A model generated the notes under the pieces. It was not told the DNA's origin. It did no database searches and saw only the letters and a list, made by a program, of their open reading frames with translations. A program made the translations under genes and the position numbers. Below, piece by piece: positions 16,565-24,864 of a stretch of DNA of 64,000 nucleotides (position 1 is the stretch's first letter; the number at the start of each line of letters is the position of its first letter). Source of the stretch: Pseudomonas sp. StFLB209 (GTDB taxonomy: Bacteria; Pseudomonadota; Gammaproteobacteria; Pseudomonadales; Pseudomonadaceae); contig NZ_AP014637.1 of the NCBI RefSeq assembly GCF_000829415.1, positions 2,058,001 to 2,122,000 of the forward strand. The letters are read 5' to 3'.

Positions 16565-18505
16565 TTACTGACTGCCTTCAGGCTTGGGAAACATCTGCTC
16601 GACTGCGGCGTCGATCTGACCCTTGACGCCCTGGCCGTCGGCCTCGGTGCCCGAGCCGCTGCCGTTGTTCAGGTGCAGGATTTTTCCTGTGTTGAACAGC
16701 GCGGTGTCGCTGGCGTAGAAGTTGATGTTCACCCCGGTCAGGTTGATCTGGCCGCTGGCATTGAGTTCCAGCACGCTCTTGCCGCACACCAGGCGCAGGT
16801 TTTCACCAACCTCGATCAGGTAGCTGCGGCTGATGCTGTCGGTCTTGGTCGAGCCGACCAGCAGAATGTCGTCGTTTTTGACCGCGCGCAGGCGATCAAT
16901 ACCGATGGTCACGGTCTCGTTCTTGTCCACGGTCTTGGTGCGGTTGGCGCCCACCCAGTGGCTCTCGTCGTTCTCGACCTCAATGTCCTGATTGCGCTCG
17001 GCATGGATAAACAACTGCTCCTGACCCTTCTTGTCCTCCATGCGGATTTCATTGAAGTTGGCCGGCGTGCCGCCCTTGCTGGAGCGGCTTTTCATGCCGC
17101 TTTGGGTGGCGTTGGCGGGCAGGTCGTAGGGCACCGTCTGTTCGGCGTTGTACACCCGACCGGTGATGATCGGCCGGTCCGGGTCACCTTCCAGAAAGCT
17201 GACGATCACTTCCTGACCGATGCGCGGGATCTGCATCGAACCCCAGTTCTTGCCGGCCCACGATTGCGAAACCCGAATCCAGCACGAGCTGTTCTCGTTG
17301 GACTGATCGTGCCGGTCCCAGTAGAAATGCACCTTCACCCGGCCATATTGGTCGGTCCAGATCTCCTCACCGGCCGGCCCGACGACACGGGCGGTCTGCG
17401 GCCCCTGCACCAGCGGTTTGATGGTACTCGCCAGCGGCTTGAAGCTCTGCTGGGCGTCGATGCAGGTCAGCCCGACCTCGAACTGCAAGCCACCGCCGTT
17501 ACCGCTCTCCAGGCTTTCCTGGGCGATGTAATAACGCCCGGCGACCACCAGGTATTCACGGTTCTGATCCTGGCGGCCAAAGCCGGTCAGGCTGAACAGG
17601 TTCCCGGCACCGGGGCCGCGGGCATTGCCGCTCAGCTCGACCCGTTCATGCAGGCTTTGCAGGGCTTCGAGGCGGGTGCGGGCATAGTGCTCGCCGTCCT
17701 GGCTCTGCACGTAGGCGCCGGGATAGTCGTACAGCGGGTAATCGCCGGCGCTGTGCGGGCGCGGCATGGCCGAGCGCACTTCCATGCGGGCGCTGGGCCG
17801 TTCGAAGTCGTAGTCATTAAGCTCCAGCGAACCGGGCTGCACTTCCTGAGCCAGCCGCCAGTCATTGAAGTGGTCACGTTCACGGTGCTGGCCATCGGGT
17901 GGAAAGTACGGCACCGAGGCGTAGCCGGGCGCCGACTGATGCGCGCCGTAAGCGTCGGCCAGCACCAGCACATGACGGTCCTGCTCGTGGCGGAAAAAGT
18001 AATAGATGCCCTCGTGTTCCATCAGCCGGCTGACAAAATCCAGGCTGGTCTCGCGGTACTGCACGCAGTATTCCCACTCGCGATAGGGACGGCTCAGCGC
18101 GTCTTCAAAATCAGAAAAACCCAGATCACGAAACACCTGCTTGATGATCTGCGGCACGCTCAGGTGCTGGAAGATCCGGCAGTCGGAGGTGCGGCTGAGC
18201 AGCCACAGCCAGGGCCGCAGGGTCACCTGATAACTGGCGAACTGGCCACGATCAACGTTCTGGCTGCAGCGGGCGACGATGCCATGAAAGTAACGCTGGC
18301 CACCGCCGCCCAGCTGCACCGACAGGCTCATGGGCTTGCCGAGCAACTGGTTGAGGTCCAGCGCACCGTCCTTGGAGGTCAGTTGCAGCTCATAATTGAA
18401 CAACCGGCCCAACTCATCGCCACCGCTCATGTCCTTGAGCAACAGCACATCCGGCCCGAGCGGGCTGGTGACTTGGGTCATGCGGGTCAGTTGCTGAAAG
18501 CTCAT
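16565..18505 (-). CDS. vgrG: VgrG1 spike protein
   Basis: T6SS puncturing-spike subunit of 646 residues. It has the gp27-like base (to about residue 380), the gp5 OB-fold region (EEIWTDQYGRVKVHFYWDR, RIGQEVIVSFLEGDPDRPIITGRVYN) and a short beta-helical needle. The tail ends in Pro/Gly-rich FPKPEGSQ and should accept a PAAR protein, presumably Rhs1. Its first 510 or so residues are nearly identical to VgrG2, with the tails diverging abruptly. Confidence 0.95.
   Translation of the reverse strand: MSFQQLTRMTQVTSPLGPDVLLLKDMSGGDELGRLFNYELQLTSKDGALDLNQLLGKPMSLSVQLGGGGQRYFHGIVARCSQNVDRGQFASYQVTLRPWLWLLSRTSDCRIFQHLSVPQIIKQVFRDLGFSDFEDALSRPYREWEYCVQYRETSLDFVSRLMEHEGIYYFFRHEQDRHVLVLADAYGAHQSAPGYASVPYFPPDGQHRERDHFNDWRLAQEVQPGSLELNDYDFERPSARMEVRSAMPRPHSAGDYPLYDYPGAYVQSQDGEHYARTRLEALQSLHERVELSGNARGPGAGNLFSLTGFGRQDQNREYLVVAGRYYIAQESLESGNGGGLQFEVGLTCIDAQQSFKPLASTIKPLVQGPQTARVVGPAGEEIWTDQYGRVKVHFYWDRHDQSNENSSCWIRVSQSWAGKNWGSMQIPRIGQEVIVSFLEGDPDRPIITGRVYNAEQTVPYDLPANATQSGMKSRSSKGGTPANFNEIRMEDKKGQEQLFIHAERNQDIEVENDESHWVGANRTKTVDKNETVTIGIDRLRAVKNDDILLVGSTKTDSISRSYLIEVGENLRLVCGKSVLELNASGQINLTGVNINFYASDTALFNTGKILHLNNGSGSGTEADGQGVKGQIDAAVEQMFPKPEGSQ
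16965..18505 (-). repeat. Duplicated vgrG 5' segment, copy A
   Basis: About 1540 bases covering codons 1 to about 513 of vgrG1 are nearly identical to 23234-24774 in vgrG2, in the same orientation, with no length difference (constant offset of 6269). Similarity stops abruptly where the needle domains begin. Confidence 0.9.
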
Positions 18506-18544
18506 GGCGGTGATCTCGTTGGTTATCTTCGGTTCAGGGCTGGG

Positions 18545-18736
18545 TCACGGATCCAGCCACGTATCCCGAATACCTTTGGAGCGTCGGTACAGGTACAACC
18601 CGATTCGTGCAGCCAGCATCAACGTGATGACGATTCCGGCTGGCCACCAGCTATTGGGCAGGTACCTGTCCAGAACGCTGTAGAGAATTGCGAACGGCAG
18701 GCCAACCACGAACACGATCAAGAACTGCTTAAGCAT
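18545..18736 (-). CDS. Small two-helix membrane protein, probable Tsi5-like immunity
   Basis: A 63-residue protein consisting of two membrane helices (about 4-25 and 32-51) and a basic C-terminal tail (YLYRRSKGIRD). It starts 2 bases after the rhs2 stop codon. P. aeruginosa Tse5, an Rhs pore-forming effector of the same size as Rhs2, is neutralised by a small membrane protein encoded just downstream (Tsi5). Position and topology match. Sequence identity to Tsi5 cannot be checked here. Confidence 0.72.
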   Translation of the reverse strand: MLKQFLIVFVVGLPFAILYSVLDRYLPNSWWPAGIVITLMLAARIGLYLYRRSKGIRDTWLDP

Positions 18737-18738
18737 GG

Positions 18739-21700
18739 TTATTCACACTCATCTTTTTCTCCTTCCCCGAACAGGCACTTGCCTACGGCTTTGGCTGACT
18801 GCCAGCCTGCCTGGGTCGCTACGGTTTCTTTGATGGTCTTGGCATGGGCGGCTTTGCGTGCTGCCAGCTTGGCCGCACGGTTGGCGGTATTGGCAGCCTG
18901 ACCTGACAGGGACTTGATAGCTTTACCGGATTTCCACACGACCTTGGCTGAGTCTTTAAGGCCGGGCGCGACGGTGCTCACGGCCGCTGAGACGGCCACT
19001 TCTCCCCAATCGATATCAATGCACCGCAGCTTGATGTCCATCAAGCTGCGGTCGTTGTCCCAATTGTCTTTGACCTGGCCCAAGACCTGTTTGCCGGCCT
19101 GTATTCCGGCATCAGCGGCGCCCCCCATCGCGGCCTTTAGCAAGAGCCCGCCAATGATCACCAGCGGCACGAACAACCCGCTCGGGTCATACGCTACCGA
19201 AGGCGCATTCAGGGCATAGGTGTAGGCATTCGGCCCGCCGCGAAAACCGATCGGGTCCTGGCTGGCATAGCGGCCGGCTTCGGGCAGGTAGTAGCGATGG
19301 CGGTTGTAATACAGGCCGCTTTCTTCGTCGTGGTACTGGCCCTGAAAACGAATCGGCTGGTCGGTTGCGCCGTTTTGTTGCGCTACCGCCCGCCAGTCAT
19401 CATTAAGGGCCTGCCAGACCACTTGACCCTGTTCGTTACTCAGTTGCAGCGGCGTGCCAATATGGTCGGTGTGAAAAAACTGCAGCGCCGGTGCCCCCAG
19501 GGCAGGCTGACACTGTGCGGGCAGCGGCTGGTCGGCTGCGGCCATTTCGCGCCGCAGGGCCAGCAGGTCCGGGCTGTCCGGCTCGCGGCTTTGCTCGATG
19601 CGCATGAGCGGGATGAAGCTGTCGGGCTCATGCACGGTGGTGCGCAGCAGGTTGTCGAACACCTCGGCGCACTGACGCTCGCCATCCCAGCCAAAGCGGA
19701 TCACCTGCTGCTCATCGCCTTGCAGCAGGTGCTTGGCAATGCGCCTGGAAAAAGCGTCATAGCGGTAACGGGCCTGGGTGATGGCGCCGTCAGGACCCTG
19801 GCGGGTGACACCCACCAGCCGGTTGGCGCCGTCGTATTGCAGGTGCAGGCGTTCACCGTCAGGCGCGGTACGGGCGATCAGATTGCCCTGGCTGTCGAAG
19901 TGGTATTCGTAGCCTTCAAGGCGGCCGACGCGATTGCCTGTCCATAAGCCGGCTGGCGCACTCTCGGCTTGGCTGAGTTGCGAGCCGACATAGCCTGAGC
20001 GGTACAACTCGTTGTGGGCGTAGTGCTGTTGCCGGTCACCCGTGCTGTCTGGTCCAGTGTCTAGGCGGTTGCCTGCCGGGTCGTAGCGGTAAGGGCGGGG
20101 CAGTTCGCTGCCGTGCTGGCTGGAACTCAATCTGCCGCTCAGGTCGTAGCGGTAGTGCAGGTCGGGCCTCAAGTTGTCGTTGACCCGCAACAACTGGCCC
20201 AGCGAGTCATAGCGATATTGGCGCTGCCAGTTATCGGCGCCGGCCAGCGTCGAGCGGCTGGCAGTCAGGCGGCCCACGGCGTCGAGTTCACGGTGCTGTT
20301 CGAGCAGCGCCTGGGGCTTGCCCTGCAGGCGCACTTCGCGGTGCAGCTCGCGGTGCAGGCTGTCGCGTTCGAACGCCATCTCGACATGGGCGGCGAGCAC
20401 ACCATGCAAATGCCCCGAGCCGTAACTCAGCCAGGTCACTGGCGGGGCATCGCCGTACTGGCTGGTCTCGCGCACGCCCAGCGGATCATGCTGATGGGCC
20501 ACACTGTAAACCCAGCCATCGCTATGAATCTGGCTTTCCAGGCACAGGTTGCCAGCCTCGTCATAGGCCAGCCGCACTTCGCAATCCGGTCCCTTGACCA
20601 TCGCCAGGCGGTCGTCAGGCAGCCAGTTGTAGTGTTCCGTGAAGGCCTCGCTGCTGGCGGTCGCTGGCAGGTGGCGACAGATCAACTGGCTGTCGCGGTT
20701 GTACTCAAAATGCGTCTCGCGGCCTTCGGCATCGATCCGGGTGAGCAGCTCATCGGCCTGGTTGTAGCGGTACTGCTGGCGGCGGCCATCGAAGCCGGTT
20801 TCTTCGATCAGGCGGTCCAGCACGTCGAAGCCGAAGCTGGCCTGTGCGCCGTTCTGGTTGGTCAGCATGCACAGCCGGCCGGCAGCGTCGTAGCTGTAGT
20901 GCAGGCTGTCACCGGCCGCATCGCTGGCTTGCAGCAGGCGCCCGGCGCGGTCCCAGACGAAACGTGTGGCGTGCCCATGGCTGTCGGCGATCAGCGTCTG
21001 CCGGCCTTGCGGGTCGTAGTCGTAGACCAGACGGGTGCCGTCCGCCAGGTTGACCTCGATGACCTGCCCGAGCCGGTTGTAGCCGTAGCGGGTGCTGTGG
21101 CCTGCCGGGTCAGTTTCAGTCAGCAGGCGGCCTTCGCCGTCGTATTCATAGTGATGGGTCTGCCCCGAGCAGTCAGTGACACAGGCCGGCAACCCCAGAC
21201 GGTTCCATTGCACCCGTTTCACGCCACCCTTGCTGTCGGTGATCCGGGTCGCGCGGTCTGGCAGGGCGGGATCATCGTAGCTGTAGTGGATCGTGCCGTT
21301 GGGGCTGGTCACGCAGGTCAGGTTGCCGGCCGCATTGCGTTCGAAGCTCCAGCGCCGGCCCACCGCGTTGACCAGTTCCTTGAGCAGCCCGGTCTCTTCA
21401 TCAATCGTCTGGCGATAGTGCTTCTTGCCCGGTGATTGCTCGGCCAGCACCCGGCCCTGACCGTCGAGGCGCCGCCGTGACTCGCGGCCCAGCGGATCAC
21501 GCATGGCCACCTGACGGCCATAGATGTCATGTTCGAATTGCGTGCGGCTGCCATCGGCGCGCACCAGCGCGGTCCAGCGGCGCTCGCCGCCCTGACCGCT
21601 GAACTCATAGCGCTCGACCCGGCCCAGGCTGTCGATCACGTCGGTGGCGTCGGGGTAATAGCGAAACTCGCGGGTCAGGCCGTCGGTTTCGATCTGTTTC

Positions 21701-22677
21701 AGCACCCGGCCATGGGGCTGCGTCACGTCCCACTCATAGCGCACCTCCAGGCCGCCCGGTTCGCCGTGGGCGACCATGATGTGGTTGCTCCAGGCGAACA
21801 CCCGGACCACTTCGCCAATGCGGTCGCGCACGGCAATCAGGTCGCCGCTGGCATTGAACTGATAGCGCACCAGCCAATCGTTGCCGCTGGCCTGCGGGTC
21901 GAAAAACTCCGGCACCGGGCCGTTGGGGTTGGCGAGGATCACGCCGCACAAACGTATGCCGTCATCCTCGGGACTGGCTTGGCAGGCCTGCTGATAGACC
22001 AGCACATAACTGCGCCCGGCGCTGTCACGGATGTTGCTCAGAAAGCCCCGTGGGCTCCAGTTGAACAGGGTCTGGTAGCCACTGCGGCCAAAGGTCGAAT
22101 GCAGGCGCCAAAGGTCGTCGGCCTGGCGCATGAAGCACAAATGGCTGTTGCCATTGAGCACCACGACCACGTTGGGGTTGTGCTGCAAGGTGGCAGGCAC
22201 TCTCGCCCAGCGGCCTGACCAGGGGGCTTGCGGGGTTTGCGGGTCAAAAGCCGCGCCGCGGCGCAGCCAGAGTTGCTCACTGCCTGAATACCACTGCTTG
22301 CCCGGCTCCAGCGCCGCAAAGCGAATCCGCCGGCCCTGGGCGTCGGTCAGGGTGCAGCTTTCGCTGTCCAGCTCCAGCAGCATGCTTTCGCCGGGCAGCG
22401 ACCAGCCCTGGCCGAGCCGACTGATGCGCGGATTACTCGACAGGTAGCCACGGCTGAAGGTCAGGGTGTCCGGTGCCGCCAGGGCAAAGTCGACTTCTTC
22501 GGGCAACAGTTTGCAACCCAGCATCGGGTTGACCGGCTGGCCGACGAAGGGCACACAGGCCGAGGCGCGATCGGCCATACCTGAAGCGACACTGCCGACG
22601 TGTACGGTCGGCGAGCCGGTGGCAATCACGTTGCCGGAGACTTTTTCACCGACATGCGAAACGGGAAGGCCGCTCAT
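18739..22677 (-). CDS. Rhs2: Tse5-like Rhs effector with membrane-acting tip
   Basis: A 1312-residue Rhs protein. A short N-terminal PAAR-like plug (VIATGSPTVHVGSVASG) comes first, with no transmembrane pair. The YD/RHS shell follows, ending in the core signature (DPIGFRGGPNAYTYALN) and a DPSGL cut site at about residue 1168. The 144-residue tip is hydrophobic at its start (VPLVIIGGLLLKAAMGGA) with a second apolar stretch (VAVSAAVSTVAPGL) and an Ala/Lys-rich helical tail. There is no nuclease motif. Length, cleavage point and the small membrane protein downstream match P. aeruginosa Tse5, a pore-forming effector. vgrG2 ends 30 bases upstream. Confidence 0.88.
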   Translation of the reverse strand: MSGLPVSHVGEKVSGNVIATGSPTVHVGSVASGMADRASACVPFVGQPVNPMLGCKLLPEEVDFALAAPDTLTFSRGYLSSNPRISRLGQGWSLPGESMLLELDSESCTLTDAQGRRIRFAALEPGKQWYSGSEQLWLRRGAAFDPQTPQAPWSGRWARVPATLQHNPNVVVVLNGNSHLCFMRQADDLWRLHSTFGRSGYQTLFNWSPRGFLSNIRDSAGRSYVLVYQQACQASPEDDGIRLCGVILANPNGPVPEFFDPQASGNDWLVRYQFNASGDLIAVRDRIGEVVRVFAWSNHIMVAHGEPGGLEVRYEWDVTQPHGRVLKQIETDGLTREFRYYPDATDVIDSLGRVERYEFSGQGGERRWTALVRADGSRTQFEHDIYGRQVAMRDPLGRESRRRLDGQGRVLAEQSPGKKHYRQTIDEETGLLKELVNAVGRRWSFERNAAGNLTCVTSPNGTIHYSYDDPALPDRATRITDSKGGVKRVQWNRLGLPACVTDCSGQTHHYEYDGEGRLLTETDPAGHSTRYGYNRLGQVIEVNLADGTRLVYDYDPQGRQTLIADSHGHATRFVWDRAGRLLQASDAAGDSLHYSYDAAGRLCMLTNQNGAQASFGFDVLDRLIEETGFDGRRQQYRYNQADELLTRIDAEGRETHFEYNRDSQLICRHLPATASSEAFTEHYNWLPDDRLAMVKGPDCEVRLAYDEAGNLCLESQIHSDGWVYSVAHQHDPLGVRETSQYGDAPPVTWLSYGSGHLHGVLAAHVEMAFERDSLHRELHREVRLQGKPQALLEQHRELDAVGRLTASRSTLAGADNWQRQYRYDSLGQLLRVNDNLRPDLHYRYDLSGRLSSSQHGSELPRPYRYDPAGNRLDTGPDSTGDRQQHYAHNELYRSGYVGSQLSQAESAPAGLWTGNRVGRLEGYEYHFDSQGNLIARTAPDGERLHLQYDGANRLVGVTRQGPDGAITQARYRYDAFSRRIAKHLLQGDEQQVIRFGWDGERQCAEVFDNLLRTTVHEPDSFIPLMRIEQSREPDSPDLLALRREMAAADQPLPAQCQPALGAPALQFFHTDHIGTPLQLSNEQGQVVWQALNDDWRAVAQQNGATDQPIRFQGQYHDEESGLYYNRHRYYLPEAGRYASQDPIGFRGGPNAYTYALNAPSVAYDPSGLFVPLVIIGGLLLKAAMGGAADAGIQAGKQVLGQVKDNWDNDRSLMDIKLRCIDIDWGEVAVSAAVSTVAPGLKDSAKVVWKSGKAIKSLSGQAANTANRAAKLAARKAAHAKTIKETVATQAGWQSAKAVGKCLFGEGEKDECE

Positions 22678-22707
22678 GACGCTATTCCTGGTTGTCCATG
22701 CTGTAGA

Positions 22708-24774
22708 TCAGCAGTTGATGTCGACATTGGGCGAAAGAATCTCGATTTCGTTAGCCGTGATACGAATGGTGCTCTGCCCGCAAGCCAGGCGAATTTCCTG
22801 GTCGGCAGTCAGCTCGATGACCTTGCTGCCCAGCTTGATGGTCTTGCCGTCCATGTTGATCGTCGAGCCGTCGTCAGTGCCGCCGACACTGAGGGTGTAG
22901 GCCTCGCCTACCGAGGTGGATTTCTTTTTCAGCACCTGGGTGGTCTGGCTCATGCCGACCAGGGTGTTCATCATCATCCCGACGTTGAGGCTGTAGCCGA
23001 AGCCGACGTTTTCCATCCGGCCCATGCCGACGTTCTGCAAGGAGGCCATGAGGATGGTTTCCGATTTGTTCATGCCGATCTTCACGGTCTCGTTGCGATC
23101 AACCGTCTTGCTGCGGTTGGCATGCACGGTGATGGTTTCGTTGTTATCCACGGTCTCGGTACGGTCGTGCTTCACATGCACGGTTTCGTCATGGTCGATG
23201 GTCTTGCGCCGGTCATGCCCGACCCAGTGGGTTTCGTCGTTCTCGACCTCGATGTCCTGATTACGCTCGGCATGGATAAACAACTGCTCCTGACCTTTCT
23301 TGTCCTCCATGCGGATTTCATTGAAGTTGGCCGGCGTGCCGCCCTTGCTGGAGCGGCTTTTCATGCCGCTTTGGGTGGCGTTGGCGGGCAGGTCGTAGGG
23401 CACCGTCTGTTCGGCGTTGTAGACCCGGCCGGTGATGATCGGCCGGTCGGGGTCACCTTCCAGAAAGCTGACGATCACTTCCTGGCCGATGCGCGGAATC
23501 TGCATCGAGCCCCAGTTCTTGCCGGCCCAGGACTGCGACACCCGAATCCAGCACGAGCTGTTCTCGTTGGACTGATCGTGCCGGTCCCAGTAGAAATGCA
23601 CCTTCACCCGGCCATATTGGTCGGTCCAGATCTCCTCACCGGCCGGCCCGACGACACGGGCGGTCTGCGGCCCCTGCACCAGCGGTTTGATGGTGCTCGC
23701 CAGCGGCTTGAAGCTCTGCTGGGCGTCGATGCAGGTCAGCCCGACCTCGAACTGCAAGCCGCCGCCGTTGCCGCTCTCCAGGCTTTCCTGGGCGATGTAA
23801 TAACGCCCGGCGACCACCAGGTATTCACGGTTCTGATCCTGGCGGCCAAAGCCGGTCAGGCTGAACAGGTTCCCGGCACCGGGGCCGCGGGCATTGCCGC
23901 TCAGCTCGACCCGTTCATGCAGGCTTTGCAGGGCTTCCAGGCGGGTGCGGGCATAGTGCTCGCCGTCCTGGCTCTGCACGTAGGCGCCGGGATAGTCGTA
24001 CAGCGGGTAATCGCCGGCGCTGTGCGGGCGCGGCATGGCCGAGCGCACTTCCATGCGGGCGCTGGGCCGTTCGAAGTCGTAGTCATTAAGCTCCAGTGAA
24101 CCGGGCTGCACCTCCTGAGCCAGCCGCCAGTCATTGAAGTGGTCGCGTTCACGGTGTTGGCCGTCAGGTGGAAAGTACGGCACCGAGGCGTAGCCGGGCG
24201 CCGACTGATGCGCGCCGTAGGCGTCGGCCAGCACCAGCACATGACGGTCCTGCTCATGGCGGAAAAAGTAATAGATGCCCTCGTGTTCCATCAGCCGGCT
24301 GACAAAATCCAGGCTGGTCTCGCGGTACTGCACGCAGTATTCCCACTCGCGATAGGGACGGCTCAGCGCGTCTTCAAAATCAGAAAAACCCAGATCACGA
24401 AACACCTGCTTGATGATCTGCGGCACGCTCAGGTGCTGGAAGATCCGGCAGTCCGAGGTGCGACTGAGCAGCCACAGCCAGGGCCGCAGGGTCACCTGAT
24501 AACTGGCGAACTGGCCACGATCAACGTTCTGGCTGCAGCGCGCGACGATGCCATGAAAGTAACGCTGGCCACCGCCGCCCAGCTGCACCGACAGGCTCAT
24601 GGGCTTGCCGAGCAACTGATTGAGGTCCAGCGCACCGTCCTTGGAAGTCAGTTGCAGCTCATAGTTGAACAACCTGCCCAACTCATCGCCACCGCTCATG
24701 TCCTTGAGCAACAGCACATCCGGCCCGAGCGGGCTGGTGACTTGGGTCATACGCGTGAGTTGCTGGAAATTCAT
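22708..24774 (-). CDS. vgrG: VgrG2 spike protein
   Basis: T6SS spike subunit of 688 residues with the same gp27/gp5 modules as VgrG1. The needle is longer, with regular repeats of the type ETVxVxxDRTETVDxNETI from about residue 520 to 600. Its tail (EIEILSPNVDINC) lacks a fused effector domain. It lies directly before rhs2 and after clpV, so it presumably carries Rhs2 through the PAAR-like N-terminus. Confidence 0.95.
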   Translation of the reverse strand: MNFQQLTRMTQVTSPLGPDVLLLKDMSGGDELGRLFNYELQLTSKDGALDLNQLLGKPMSLSVQLGGGGQRYFHGIVARCSQNVDRGQFASYQVTLRPWLWLLSRTSDCRIFQHLSVPQIIKQVFRDLGFSDFEDALSRPYREWEYCVQYRETSLDFVSRLMEHEGIYYFFRHEQDRHVLVLADAYGAHQSAPGYASVPYFPPDGQHRERDHFNDWRLAQEVQPGSLELNDYDFERPSARMEVRSAMPRPHSAGDYPLYDYPGAYVQSQDGEHYARTRLEALQSLHERVELSGNARGPGAGNLFSLTGFGRQDQNREYLVVAGRYYIAQESLESGNGGGLQFEVGLTCIDAQQSFKPLASTIKPLVQGPQTARVVGPAGEEIWTDQYGRVKVHFYWDRHDQSNENSSCWIRVSQSWAGKNWGSMQIPRIGQEVIVSFLEGDPDRPIITGRVYNAEQTVPYDLPANATQSGMKSRSSKGGTPANFNEIRMEDKKGQEQLFIHAERNQDIEVENDETHWVGHDRRKTIDHDETVHVKHDRTETVDNNETITVHANRSKTVDRNETVKIGMNKSETILMASLQNVGMGRMENVGFGYSLNVGMMMNTLVGMSQTTQVLKKKSTSVGEAYTLSVGGTDDGSTINMDGKTIKLGSKVIELTADQEIRLACGQSTIRITANEIEILSPNVDINC
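23234..24774 (-). repeat. Duplicated vgrG 5' segment, copy B
   Basis: Partner of 16965-18505. The two direct copies flank the rhs2/tsi5-like cassette and could recombine to delete or duplicate it. Confidence 0.9.
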
Positions 24775-24796
24775 GGATCTCTCGTTATGTAAAAAC

Positions 24797-24856
24797 CTGT
24801 AGGAGCAGCTTTAGCTGCGAAGTCATGCAGCCTTCGCGGCTGAAGCCGCTCCTACA
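24797..24856. repeat. REPIN, GTAGGAGC type
   Basis: CTGTAGGAGCAGCTTTAGCTGC and the inverted GCGGCTGAAGCCGCTCCTACAG face each other in the gap between clpV and vgrG2. The hairpin could reduce read-through from clpV into vgrG2 or stabilise the upstream message. Confidence 0.85.
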
Positions 24857-24864
24857 GCGGCAGG

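Noticed and set aside
15737..18901. A 1054-codon open frame on the plus strand across vgrG1 and its neighbours
   Set aside because: It is antisense to rhs1's start, eagR, vgrG1 and rhs2's end, has no recognisable domain, and arises from high-GC codon bias in the real genes.
24797..24856. Short repeats here and at 56711 as a CRISPR array
   Set aside because: They are isolated inverted REP pairs, not regularly spaced direct repeats with unique spacers, and no cas genes are present.
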